This document shows, piece after piece, positions 18,926 to 28,280 of a DNA stretch of 64,000 nt. Position numbers and translations under genes: made by a program. Within the stretch, counting starts at the first letter, position 1. Each line of letters starts with the position of its first letter. The stretch comes from Aurantiochytrium sp. KH105 (taxonomy: Eukaryota > Sar > Bigyra > Thraustochytrida > Thraustochytriidae), in contig BGKB01000057.1 in NCBI GenBank assembly GCA_003116975.1, forward strand, positions 248,001-312,000, written 5' to 3'. Under the pieces are notes generated by a model. That model ran no database searches. It was not told the origin of the DNA and saw only the letters and a program-made list of their open reading frames with translations.

Positions 18926-21900
18926 GCTTGCTGTTCTTCCTTCTTGGCTGCTACCGCTGCGGCAAGTCCTGCTTGGCAAGTGCTCGACGGCCCCGAACGT
19001 TGGCTTCGCAATGGATGGATGGTTCGCCCTTTTCCTTTGCCGACCTGGCTGGCGGCGAGCAGAGGCGCGGGGCCGAACCCGGGGCGCGACGAGCGGCGGC
19101 AAGGGGACAGCGGGCGGCGCCTACGGGCGAGCTGCGGCCTGCGTGCGCGCGCTTGCGATCAGAGAATGGCGTCGCGTCGAGGCAGATCGCCCAGCGACTC
19201 TTGCGCGGTCAATCTTGCTTCGCTCACCTTCCCTGGGAATTCGGCGCGAAGGAGCGCCGAAGATGACCGCGAGGGCCGCTGGGTGGAGAAAGTTCCGGCG
19301 CGCAGGTTCTCGCCGGATGGCGACAGCGAACGACTGGGAGCGGATTCGAGGGAGAAATCCGCGTTGGCCAACTTGGGATCATGCAGTGATGACGCTCGGC
19401 GAGGGTGGAGGAGAGGAAAGGAGGCGACGCGAAGAGCCGAAGGGGCGCAAATCTGGCTGAAGGCGGCGCGAACTTGGTCGACGAGGCGATCATGTTCTCG
19501 TTGGTGTCATTCATGTCGGGTCTGGGCCTGACGATTTCAAGCCTTGCTGGGCGATGAGCACCGCTTCCTCTCCTCTTCTTTGAAAGAAAAAGCAAATTCA
19601 CAAACAAATTAACGAGCAAACTCGAGAACGTGTGGCTTCTTTTGGCAGTTTTTGCTTCTCTTGCTTGCTCCACTTCTGCAAATATATATTGGAGGGAAGG
19701 GTGATTGGGCCCGTCGAAGCGACGAACCACCATGAGTTGGAAGGAAATCCGCCAGCACTCTGCCCGAGAACCTATATGAGACTGTCACCTTACTTGCAGC
19801 CTTTTAATCAAAAGCTATAAAAGGCCGCAAACCGCAAGCGTTGGCAAGGCCGCAATTTCCAGCCAGGTCTGTTCTTGAACGCCAGATCACCGCGGCGCGC
19901 GTCACCTTCATCCTCATGCTCTGCGTCGCCGCCACTGGCATTTGAAACCGTGCACGATCAAGATTGAGAGTATTCGTGCCGCGCGTCACGCTGCAATTGT
20001 CGGTGAACATTTGACGGATGAAGGCTGACGCGACGCAAGATGTTGGCGCCATCCTCGTCAGTCCATACAGAGGTATCATGAACGCGTGACGTGCAGCGTC
20101 CGCTGCGTAGAAACCGGGCCGTGACTCTATCATACTATTTCTTGGTTAACAATAAGGTCGTGACGTTGGCCGGTGAGCCGCCCCGTCATGGCCAGCTGCA
20201 GCTGGCTGATCGCTCCCTGTATCTTTCGAGGAAGGTGCAAATTGGCGCTGGCGGAGCTAGTGTGAATGGCTAACGAGAGCGTGGCCCACTTCCGAATAGA
20301 GCATTTGCGCAAGGTGGGCTTATGTGCTTTATTATAAAAGTTCTTTGCAGTTGGCCTTGAATTCGATCCAAGACCTGAGGGGCAGCGTCGCCCGGACCTG
20401 GCTCGCGAGGACCCCGACCTCCTCGCAGGGCCTCGAGGCGTGCGAGCAAGGGTCGTTCAGTTTGTATTTTCAAAGAGAGCGTGCGCTGGCTCGCCAGCCA
20501 ACCCGATCTCTGAGATGCGCAAGACTCGCCGCTCAGTCGATGTCGTTGCTGTCGGCCGCTGGCGGATGGAAAGGAAGCAATTGCAAACCCGAAGAAGAAG
20601 AAAAAGAAAGAAAAGAACATGAGAGAGCCAAGAATTCAAGTCACGAAGCTCGTCTGTCTGGAGGACGCTGGTGCGTCGCGCTGCGCGAAAATAATGAGTT
20701 TAAGACGTTCGTCATGCAATGAAGATTAATTTTCGAACTTGAAGTTGCATAATCTTGCGATCGCTACGCATTTAGCCGAGGCGTGCCGAAATTTTGTGCA
20801 AGGTGCTTCTGGCCAGCAGAATATAACACTCCAGCACGCAGACGACATGCTTGGCTACCGCTGTCGCGCGCGCTACGATCGCCATCAACGCGGCGGGGCA
20901 GAGGGTCGGCGCTGGCACAAGGTCTGCGCTGGCATTGTTGGTCTTCCAACTGAGCGTTGGCTGTGCATAGACTGTCAAAGTTATAAAAAAAAAAAGGAAA
21001 AAGAAAAGAAAAGAGGAAGTTTACCAAACGGAGGCGGAGACGCGGTCACTCCGTGCCTCGCTAGACCGTAGACTCCAGCTTTCCTCTGCACCGTGAGCCG
21101 CGCTTGCCTTTCGTAGCCATTGGCCGCTGGCAAGGGCTTGAAGAAAGATCTTGATGTGTTTTGCAAGCGGTGGTGGTGGGACAATGAAATCCCGCGTGGC
21201 CCCTACTTCGGCTCTTGCACGTCCCACATTCTCACGACTAAAGAATGAACTGAAGGTGAGCATCGGCCGTCGCCCGTTGCAACCTGACTGTGAGAAGGCG
21301 GGAGCTGGTGCGGGTGATTGTGGGAGGTCAGGTTCGCCTCGAACGGTTCTTACACGCCTCCTATGGCAAAATCTAGCAAACAAAGCGCGGCACTGCGGCG
21401 GCCGGTCAAGGCTGTGGGCGGGGCCGGTTCCCGCGCGGAGAACCTGAGGGGCCAGCTGCAGACGCCACGCTGCCGGCCAGGTTCCAACCACCGAGTGAGA
21501 CCGCCTCCCTTGAACCAGGCCGGCCGACTGCGCATGAGTCCAAAGAGCCGCGGACCTGCCGACGAGGCGACGTCGTCTCCGCCGGCCTCGCGGCCGCAGC
21601 CCCGCCTGGCCCTGGCCGCCTCCGTCTCCCCTCTTCTCTTCTTCTCCTGTCCTGTCCTGTCCTGTCCTCTCCTCTCCTCTCCGACCCGGCCGATGGACAC
21701 CAGACAGGTTCAAGTTGCGCGGTGGTTGGTCACGAGTAATTGAAACATTAGCAGAACGACTGCACGGGCGCAAGAAGCGCGATGAGACGCGGAAAAAGGG
21801 ACGGCTTGGCGTCGAGCTCGCAAATGACAACGACGCGAGCATCGGCTGGAGTCGGAGCTCGAGCGAGCACTGCGGCAACATTGAGCGCCGGAAGCTCGCA

Positions 21901-22983
21901 GTTTCCCGCTTCCTTCCTTCGCACGCAAGCACCGGTCGAGCCAGCCGCGGCTTCATCCGGTCCGGTCCGGCGCAGGCTCTCGCTGGCGATGCGACTCGGA
22001 GCGCAGGCTCTCGCCATCATGATGGCGGCGGCAAGAAAAGTCGAAGATCTCGCCAGCCAATGCGGAGCCGCGCAGAGCCGAGGCTGGTCTTCAGGCGCGC
22101 TCGTACTTCTCTTTGTGATTCTGCATCGGGGAAATGAATTCGACTTTATAAGAACGAGCAACGGGCACACACCGGTGGGCGGCTTGCCTCGGCTAACGAC
22201 CAGAGGCGGCTCCGCTTGGCTTGGCTGCGCACTCGCAGTCGGGGGCTAGAGGCCGCCGCGCCGCTTCCCTGCCGCTGCCGTGCGCTCGGCCTTGCGGCGC
22301 GTGCGATACGAGCGTGCACTCGTGCGATCGCGCAGACGGCGCCGCGGGCGGGCGGGCGGGCGGGAGGGAGGGCGCGAGGAAGTGAGCGGCTGCGGCCCGC
22401 ACCAGCTTCTTTGCTTCCTCCTTTCCTTTCAAGTTCTCTCTGTTTCTTCCTGCATGTCTTCCTTTTCCTTCGAAAGCCGCTGCCGCTCGTGGGGCGACAA
22501 AAAAGGTGCAGAAACTTGCCCCGGCGAGGCGACTCGACTTGGCAGGTTCTTCACGCCCGGCTCGGACTAACGCAAGTCGCGCGTCGCAGCGGCTGCGAGC
22601 AAACCCCGATCACCAGACGGCGAGAGATCGGCCGCGCCTGGGCGTCTAGCGAGAGAGCGCAAGCTCGCACGGCTTGGCTTGGCTTGGCTTGGCTTTGTGG
22701 ACGCGCGCTTGCGGACGAACGTCGAGGGACGGCGAAAGGCGGGCTCAAGACGCGCCTGCGCGTTGCTCTGCACAGCGTTCCGCGCGAGAGCGGGGACAAG
22801 AGCGAAGAGGCGAGGCGGGGCGGGGCGTGGCGAGGCGCCGCTGCTTTGAACACGGGCACAGTACAGTCGGTGCTGTTCATCGTCGTCATTTCAACGAACC
22901 CGACGTCGAGCTGCCGCCAAAGCTCCTGCTGAAGCTGCCAAAGCTGCTTGACTGGAAAGCATATCCTACGTTACGAAAGGAAG
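18926..22983. other. 4-kb region without a convincing gene
   Basis: This separates the divergent proteasome beta-1 and 22984 genes. Frames up to about 490 codons exist but are low-complexity or antisense. GC-rich blocks (19000-19550, 21300-22850) alternate with more balanced stretches (19560-21100). Noted in it are a PHD-finger-like fragment (20826-20985) followed by an A-rich run, CCTGT repeats (21645-21670), a GGCGGGCGG run near 22350 and GGCTT repeats (22671-22695). A small or multi-exon gene could be hidden; transcripts would be needed to find it. Confidence 0.4.
20826..20985 (+). pseudogene. Possible decayed PHD-finger fragment
   Basis: The frame reads YRCRARYD and then WHKVCAGIVGLPTERWLCIDC. 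The second part matches the last half of a PHD zinc finger (W-H-x2-C ... W-x-C-x2-C). The middle cysteine pair expected before the Trp-His is missing, and no larger gene surrounds it. It is followed directly by an A-rich stretch. It may be a degenerate host-gene copy or chance. Confidence 0.2.
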
Positions 22984-24531
22984 ATGTCTCAAGTCCGAGG
23001 CAACAGTGATGACGAAGTGCATCTCGCAAACGGAGACTCTACTGCTAAGAAGCAGCAGACAGGTGAGAAAGAGACTTACATCGAGCAAGAGGCTGCACAT
23101 GGAAACAAAAACCAGGAGAGAAGTCTTGGCTCAGGCAGCCAGACGCTAGATTCCAACAAGTTCGAGCCTGGGGCCGGCGCGAAGGGAAATAAGAGTCCGT
23201 GGCCACGTCGCAGGAAACCTGTTCCTGGCTCAATTTGGCAGTCAGGCAAGTACGAGCATTTGGAACCTACACAAGATCCTCTTGGCGCAAAGGGCGCTAC
23301 GCACGCGTGCATCACCAGTCTTGGTCAAGATACATCTACCTTTCCTGCTTCTGCAGCTTCGACAACGGAGGAGGTTGAAACCGAAACTCAAGCTGGAATT
23401 CACGTCATCATCCAACAAACGCAATTTCCTGACGATGACGACATCGACAGTCTGACGCTGGATCATGGCGGTTCCAGTGACATCTCCAACTACACGACTT
23501 CCGAGATCGACAGATATTATCCACCAGCGGACCTCGAGGGTGTGCCACCTCCTCACAGCGATCCCTTCCCGATAGCCCTCCCCAGGCGCGCCAATTCCAC
23601 GCCAGGAAATTGGCGTCCTGAAGTTTTCGATCCATGCCCAACAGACATTGAAGGATGCTCACGAACAATTCTTAAGCGCACGCAGTCTTCTAGCCCCATT
23701 TCATCACTGAACAAGCGCGTGTGCACCGATACACATAATGGTGCCACGGAGGCGCAGCAGGGTCCTGGGCCAGTAATTGTGACTTGCACCTTCGATCCTT
23801 TCGAACTTCCGCCTTTTGAAGGCGCCAGTGGCGCTAGTGAACAGAGTGACGACCGTGATGTCACGTTGCCTGCAGTTGGAAAGGATAGAATAGAAGCAGT
23901 CATGCGGCGCCTCCGTCAACTCGATCAAGGCTTTGGGCAGAATCCAGACAAACAGCAGATGCAGACCTACACCTGGAACGAGAACGTAGTCCTTCTTCTC
24001 GCGGCATTCAACCATCATGAAAACGAAACACAGCCATTTAGCAACATTCGCAAGTCTTTCAATCGCGAGATTGATTGCAAACGTGCTACGCTCGTAGACC
24101 GATTGAGTCGTTCGTCGATCCAAGGCGACGAATATGAGACCGCGCGTCTCCAAGGCGAGCTGGATTTGTTGAGACCGAATCGTGATCGAAGCTCGCTGCG
24201 CAAGAGGCTCGAGAAACTCCTCTGCTGGCGCGACAACGACTGCTTAAAGGGCCTCAACCCCACGGATCAATGGCATCACGTCCGTCGTTTTTGTGCAGCG
24301 CAGTTTGTGGAAATGATGAAAGGTTTAGTAGAGCGCTCGGCCGACAAAAGCCCTCCTCGTTGCGTGAGCAATGGCGAGCTACCACAGATTCCGTATCTAG
24401 ACGAGCCCCTCATGAGCGAATTGGACGAAATCGCAGCCTTTCTTTATCGATTGTATCCGCGTCTTTCGGACTATTCCCGTCCTGTGCGAGTTCCCGCTCG
24501 AATGCCGGTCATCTGTAATCACGACTTGTAA
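22984..24531 (+). CDS. Hypothetical protein, largely disordered
   Basis: Not recognised. The start is taken at AAGATGTCTC (22984), giving 515 residues; the frame is open for a further 12 codons upstream. The N-terminal 300 residues are polar and disordered, with a basic stretch PWPRRRKPVP that could be a nuclear signal, an acidic DDDDIDS segment and several Ser-Pro sites. From about residue 305 the protein is ordered and helical: RIEAVMRRLRQLDQGF, then NENVVLLLAAFNHHE, ARLQGELDLLRPNRDRSSLRK and a Trp/Cys/His-containing helix (KLLCWRDNDCLKGLNP). This suggests a small globular helical domain at the C-terminus. Codon use matches neighbouring genes and no intron is needed, so it is probably a true gene, lineage-specific or highly diverged. 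Confidence 0.7.
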   Translation: MSQVRGNSDDEVHLANGDSTAKKQQTGEKETYIEQEAAHGNKNQERSLGSGSQTLDSNKFEPGAGAKGNKSPWPRRRKPVPGSIWQSGKYEHLEPTQDPLGAKGATHACITSLGQDTSTFPASAASTTEEVETETQAGIHVIIQQTQFPDDDDIDSLTLDHGGSSDISNYTTSEIDRYYPPADLEGVPPPHSDPFPIALPRRANSTPGNWRPEVFDPCPTDIEGCSRTILKRTQSSSPISSLNKRVCTDTHNGATEAQQGPGPVIVTCTFDPFELPPFEGASGASEQSDDRDVTLPAVGKDRIEAVMRRLRQLDQGFGQNPDKQQMQTYTWNENVVLLLAAFNHHENETQPFSNIRKSFNREIDCKRATLVDRLSRSSIQGDEYETARLQGELDLLRPNRDRSSLRKRLEKLLCWRDNDCLKGLNPTDQWHHVRRFCAAQFVEMMKGLVERSADKSPPRCVSNGELPQIPYLDEPLMSELDEIAAFLYRLYPRLSDYSRPVRVPARMPVICNHDL

Positions 24532-24764
24532 AAAACAATGGGCAACTTTGAGCTAGCTGGTGACGTCAAAATTTCAATTTCTCCCCCTTCCAAAATGAAA
24601 TAAAACGAAAAAACGACTGATCATACTTTGATGTTCTCCACGAGCTTGTGCGCGCGCTGATCTTTGCTATTGACATCTGTCTTCTCCCCCTCAAAAAAGA
24701 GATTTATATTGCAAGAATACAGAAAAGAATACAAGATTGAGGGCAAAAGACAAAGAGACAGAGC

Positions 24765-25271
24765 TTATGTTTCTGCAGGTGGCTGTTCGCGGCGTCTCAA
24801 AGCTGCTGCCGCAGCACGCTGCTGTCGCAGACGACGCTGCGCTTCTAAAGATTCGGTGGCGTCCGCAGAGAGACCCTTTGACTGCTCAGACGGTGGCACA
24901 TCCTCGCTGGCACTTCCGAGGCGACGGCCCGGACCGAGCGGTCTCCTCGCCTTTGGCACAGCCAACGCTTGTCCAGATGTGGTAGCACCGATGGTTCCTG
25001 ACCGCATTTGGTTGTCGATTTCGTCTGCTGTGAGCGACCCCGCAATGCGCTCGCCATTGGCGTTGAAGAGCGAGTATCCGCTGAGCGTTCCTTCACGTCG
25101 AGGCTCAAAATTCATGTACATGGCGATGACCACCGTCAAGAGGACATACACATATGCTCCTCCGAAATCATGTCCTACCGCGTGCGCCTGGCGCAAGCCG
25201 AAATACCACGCAATGCAGCCCACGACTGCGACGGGCCACTTTTTGGCAAAGGTCCTCCTTACATGTTCCAT
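24765..25271 (-). CDS. SAYSD1: SAYSvFN-domain membrane protein
   Basis: 168 residues starting at MEHVRRTFAKKW. A hydrophobic hairpin (VAVVGCIAWYF and AYVYVLLTVVIAMYM) is followed by the signature SGYSLFNANGERIAGSLTA, corresponding to SAYSVFN...I.GTLTAEQ of the family. In animals SAYSD1 is an ER protein that engages ribosomes and ubiquitin/UFM1 machinery during translocation quality control. Here the domain is N-terminal, followed by a 90-residue Arg/Ala/Gln-rich tail, whereas animal SAYSD1 has it near the C-terminus. The start codon lies inside the last codons of the DMAC1-like gene, in another frame. Upstream codons in this frame are Arg-rich and look like a shadow. GTAAGG immediately after the start (25262) is a potential donor and could indicate alternative splicing. 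Confidence 0.75.
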   Translation of the reverse strand: MEHVRRTFAKKWPVAVVGCIAWYFGLRQAHAVGHDFGGAYVYVLLTVVIAMYMNFEPRREGTLSGYSLFNANGERIAGSLTADEIDNQMRSGTIGATTSGQALAVPKARRPLGPGRRLGSASEDVPPSEQSKGLSADATESLEAQRRLRQQRAAAAALRRREQPPAET

Positions 25272-25576
25272 CGAAACGCTGCGCCACCGGCAAAAGCGGC
25301 TGTCAAGACGCCAAGAAAGCCGCGATGCGCTACGCGGGCGCGCGGTACGAGAGTCCGCTGGTGGCCAAGGTACAGTGCCACGCCGAGTAGCGTGCCTGTT
25401 CCCGTCACGCGGCACCTGCAAACGAAAGCGAGGTCAGCTAATCTTTGTTTTTTCGCCTACTCCGACCGATTATATTGCCACCGCGCAATACGAGCTCGCG
25501 TGTCTCGGGCAGCCACTTACCCAAAGCAGTCCTCTTTTGCGCCCGTTCGCGAGGCTTTCGCGTCGTCACCCGTCAT
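25259..25576 (-). CDS. DMAC1/DUF4536-like small membrane protein, two exons
   Basis: A 70-residue protein split by an intron. Exon 1 is 25576-25521, intron 25520-25416 (105 nt, donor GTAAGT, acceptor TTTGCAG) and exon 2 25415-25259. The junction creates DCFGCRVTGTGTLLG. The DC-x2-CRVTG motif followed by a hydrophobic helix is the hallmark of the DMAC1 (TMEM261/DUF4536) family, whose human member helps assemble the distal membrane arm of mitochondrial complex I. A second hydrophobic stretch (GFLGVLTAAFAGGAAF) gives a two-helix hairpin. The canonical splice sites and the reconstituted motif make the model convincing despite its size. Its last 13 bases overlap the start of the SAYSvFN frame. Confidence 0.65.
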
Positions 25577-25811
25577 ACCACTCGATCGATTGGTGTGTTT
25601 GAGCTTTTGCTCGAGCTTTGCCAAGAGCGTAGTAGTACTAGCTACTAGCGACCAATAGGACTTTGGAGTATCTATACTGTCATGGTTGCGCAAGACTCGC
25701 CATGATTCTTGCTTTCCTTCTCCTTCTTCTTTCAAGTAAAGAGCAAACACCATCGACCACATGAGAAATGAAAAATTCGTCCTGGTTTACAGCAGTTCAC
25801 TTTTACGTACT

Positions 25812-26388
25812 TTATGATTGTGCAGCTGCAGCTGTGAGCGTTGACGTTGGCGCAGAACCGGGGGCCTCTGCTGCAGAGGCCTCTGCCGCGACGACGGCAG
25901 TAGCATCACTCGTACCTGACGTTTTCGCCGCGCTGACTGGCTTCATCGTGAGCTTAATGTAGTTGACAAGATCCTGTCTGCAGGCGATCGTCAACGTCTC
26001 GCCCGCAAGCTCGGCGTGTGTTGGGACTGGATCTTTCTTCGATCGGCGTCGCTTGCGACCGTTCTTGACAAAGTAAGTGATAAGTTTGTCGGCCTTGTTG
26101 CCGTCCCCTGCCTCCTCGTCGTCCTCCTCATCCTCTTTCACCTTGTCCTCGTTCTTGTCGTCGTCGTCGTCGTCATCGTCGTCATCATCGTTGTCGTCGT
26201 CGTCGTCGTCGTCGTCGTCCTCCTCCTCGTTTTCGTCGCCCTCGGCCTTTCCAGCTTTGGCTCCATCCCCGCGCTGCTTACTGGCCTCGACCTTTCCCCC
26301 AAGTTTCCTTTTCTCTTGCAAGGCGCGCTTAGCATCGCCGTCGTCATCATCGTCGTCATCGTCGTCGTCGTCATCATCATCATCATCG

Positions 26389-26420
<32 letters not shown>

Positions 26421-26747
26421 ATCGTCGTCGTCATCATCTTCATCGTCATCATCGTCATCGTCATCATCTTCTTCATTCATGCCTTCGCCGCCGTCTCCGT
26501 CCTTGTTGTCCTTGGTCTTAACCACTTTGTCGCCGTTTTCTTCCGTCGTGGGCATCGATCCTTGCGCCGTGGTATTCGCGCCCGACGGCGTGATCTTTTC
26601 GGCTGGCTTGACGAATTTGTCCTTTTCCGCCGAGTCAGACTCCTTGCTCGCCTCTTCAGGCACGACGACCGTCTTCTTCGCGCCCTCCTCGGCCTTGTCC
26701 TCTTCGGGCTTCTTGACGGCCTCGTCGACCTCCATGGGCTCGCTCAT
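25812..26747 (-). CDS. Acidic poly-Asp protein
   Basis: 311 residues from the ATG MSEPMEVDE (four more codons are open upstream to a GTG). The first 95 residues are Lys/Glu-rich. Two huge Asp tracts (about 48 and about 35 residues, almost pure Asp) flank a short basic linker (ALQEKRKLGGKVEASK). A probable small folded unit follows: ADKLITYFVKNGRKRRRSKK, then PTHAELAGETLTIACRQDLV and NYIKLTMKPV, with a bipartite-like basic nuclear signal. The tail is Ala-rich. Long acidic runs with a nuclear signal are typical of histone- or ribosome-assembly chaperones, but no known domain is recognised. Glutamate is nearly absent from the tracts, so GAC/GAT repeat expansion is the likely origin. It shares a 186-base divergent promoter with EAPP. 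Confidence 0.7.
26152..26475 (-). repeat. Coding (GAC/GAT)n tracts
   Basis: On the + strand, 26156-26228 and 26335-26475 are almost pure GTC/ATC triplets. They encode the two poly-Asp runs of the acidic protein. Confidence 0.9.
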
Positions 26748-26933
26748 CCTCTTCTTCACGGTGCTTTGTTTCTTTCAGACTGCCCTCTCGCACCCGGGAC
26801 TCTGGACAACGCGACTGCACTCGCGATAGCCCTCGACCCGCCCGCGCGGCAAGCTCCGAGCTGTGCGCGTACCCGTGGGCCCGCCGAAAAGCAAGTTTGG
26901 CAAAACTGAATTGTCGACGACCAGGCCGTGACC
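26748..26933. promoter_or_regulatory. Compact divergent promoter, acidic protein / EAPP
   Basis: Only 186 bases separate the two start codons. The EAPP start has an ideal context (ACCATGG). No TATA box is visible. Coordinated expression is inferred from geometry. Confidence 0.4.
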
Positions 26934-27785
26934 ATGGGCGACGACTTCTACACCCTCGAGCAGCTGCGGCTTGAAGACAGCGCGAGCGAGTACAGCAGCG
27001 AGGGCGAGGATGCAAGTCACTCGATCATGGGCGAGCTTGCGGAAGCACTTCACGCTCAGGAGAGTGCGTCAAAGACGCATGCCAAGCCACCACCCACCGC
27101 AAGCAATACATTAGCAAAGGATGATCAAGGAGAGGCCCATGGTACGCAGAGTACACAGGCCACGAATCCGGGGGCGGCAACCACGCATGATGAAGACATC
27201 GCTTTTTTGATGAGGAACATGCGGACGCAAAACTTTCCTAGCACTGCGCCTGCGTGGACGTCTTTGCCGAGTGATCACATCTTTCAGGATGCCCAGCAAA
27301 ACACCCCGGCTGCATCATCACCACACGCCAGCAGCAGCAACAAGCAACAAAGCGCCAACCAGCAAATGAAGGGCCACCTTTTCAATGACAAAGGCGAGAA
27401 ACAACAACAACAAGAAGAAGACGAGGAAGAAAACCAGGAACTCGACGAGGAGATGGAGCTCCACGACGACGAGGAAGACGAGCGAAACAAGCACTTTGTG
27501 AAGAAGCATTTTCGCGACAAGAATGTCACGCGCTCTGACGCGCTCTTGAGTTGCCCCGGATGCTTTTCCACAGTGGCGTACGACACCACTCAGCATCCGC
27601 GTGTGAAGACGTGGTACACGTCGAAGCGAGCTTTTAATTGCAATGTGCGCGAAACCAATGCATGCGAAGCGGATACAGACGCAGAGAGTGTGCTCGAATG
27701 TGCAGAATGCTCCACAGCTCTTGGCGTGCAACGCGAAGACCACGTTATCGAATTTCGCACTGCACTTCCTTCAGCCGTGGAATAA
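26934..27785 (+). CDS. EAPP: EAPP, E2F-associated phosphoprotein homologue
   Basis: 283 residues from the ATG in ACCATGGGC. The N-terminal two thirds are acidic and Gln/Ser-rich with no fold. The C-terminal domain is diagnostic: NKHFVKKHFRDKNVTRSD, then LLSCPGCFSTVAYD, a His/Lys-rich stretch, FNCNVRE, and ECAECSTALGVQREDHVIEF. Two C-x2-C pairs plus the surrounding residues match EAPP, a nuclear protein that modulates E2F transcription and cell-cycle entry in animals and is conserved as an uncharacterised zinc protein across eukaryotes. The acidic EEDEEENQELDEEMEL run also fits. Function in this organism is unproven. Confidence 0.88.
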   Translation: MGDDFYTLEQLRLEDSASEYSSEGEDASHSIMGELAEALHAQESASKTHAKPPPTASNTLAKDDQGEAHGTQSTQATNPGAATTHDEDIAFLMRNMRTQNFPSTAPAWTSLPSDHIFQDAQQNTPAASSPHASSSNKQQSANQQMKGHLFNDKGEKQQQQEEDEEENQELDEEMELHDDEEDERNKHFVKKHFRDKNVTRSDALLSCPGCFSTVAYDTTQHPRVKTWYTSKRAFNCNVRETNACEADTDAESVLECAECSTALGVQREDHVIEFRTALPSAVE

Positions 27786-28280
27786 AGCGAAGGCTTTGTT
27801 CTTACGAGCGCTTCCAGCCGCACAATTGCATTGCGCATAAGTCACTTTGCTTGTGATGTCAAGTGGAGAGACAAAGAGATTGCCGTTGTAATTGGTCTGC
27901 TGTGGGTGCGAGTCGTTTCTTGTCGTCTTTACGTTGCCTTTTCTTTTCTTCAATGCAAAGACCCGGAACTAGGCCAACAGTCGAAAAGTTCATCGTTCAT
28001 GTCAACAGCAAGAAAAACATCGATTCACCCCAAGGAATTTCTAAAAGGAAAAAGAGAGTACGAAGGGTCGCCGGAGCTTGAAGCTCGAAGAAAGACGCAG
28101 GAGGCACCCAGGATAGGCGAGCGTACGGACAGATAGGCAGACACGCAGAGAGGCGCCCAAGCAAAAAACGATCTGTGTTGCCTTGGTCTGTCTGTCTGTC
28201 TGCTGTCTGTCCGTCTGTCTGTCGATCAATTTGTTCGTCGATCCGTCAGTCAGATGGAAGGAGGATCCTGTGGACGCCGC
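27786..28280. other. Convergent intergenic region
   Basis: About 495 bases between the EAPP and PP2C stop codons. It is AT-richer than average and includes a GTCT/GTCC microsatellite at about 28186-28224. It presumably holds both 3' UTRs. No gene seen. Confidence 0.45.
28186..28224. repeat. (GTCT)n microsatellite
   Basis: GTCTGTCTGTCTGTC is interrupted once by TGCT and once by GTCC. It lies in a 3' flank. Confidence 0.85.

Noticed and set aside
18062-19531. Plus-strand frame of about 490 codons
   Set aside because: Antisense to proteasome beta-1 over most of its length, and its product resembles nothing.
21782-22249. A 155-codon plus-strand frame with a mitochondrial-looking N-terminus
   Set aside because: The opposite strand gives an equally plausible frame over the same bases, and neither has a domain or splice support.
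28186-28224. GTCT array as a possible CRISPR-like or telomeric repeat
   Set aside because: Contiguous tetramers without spacers; an ordinary microsatellite.
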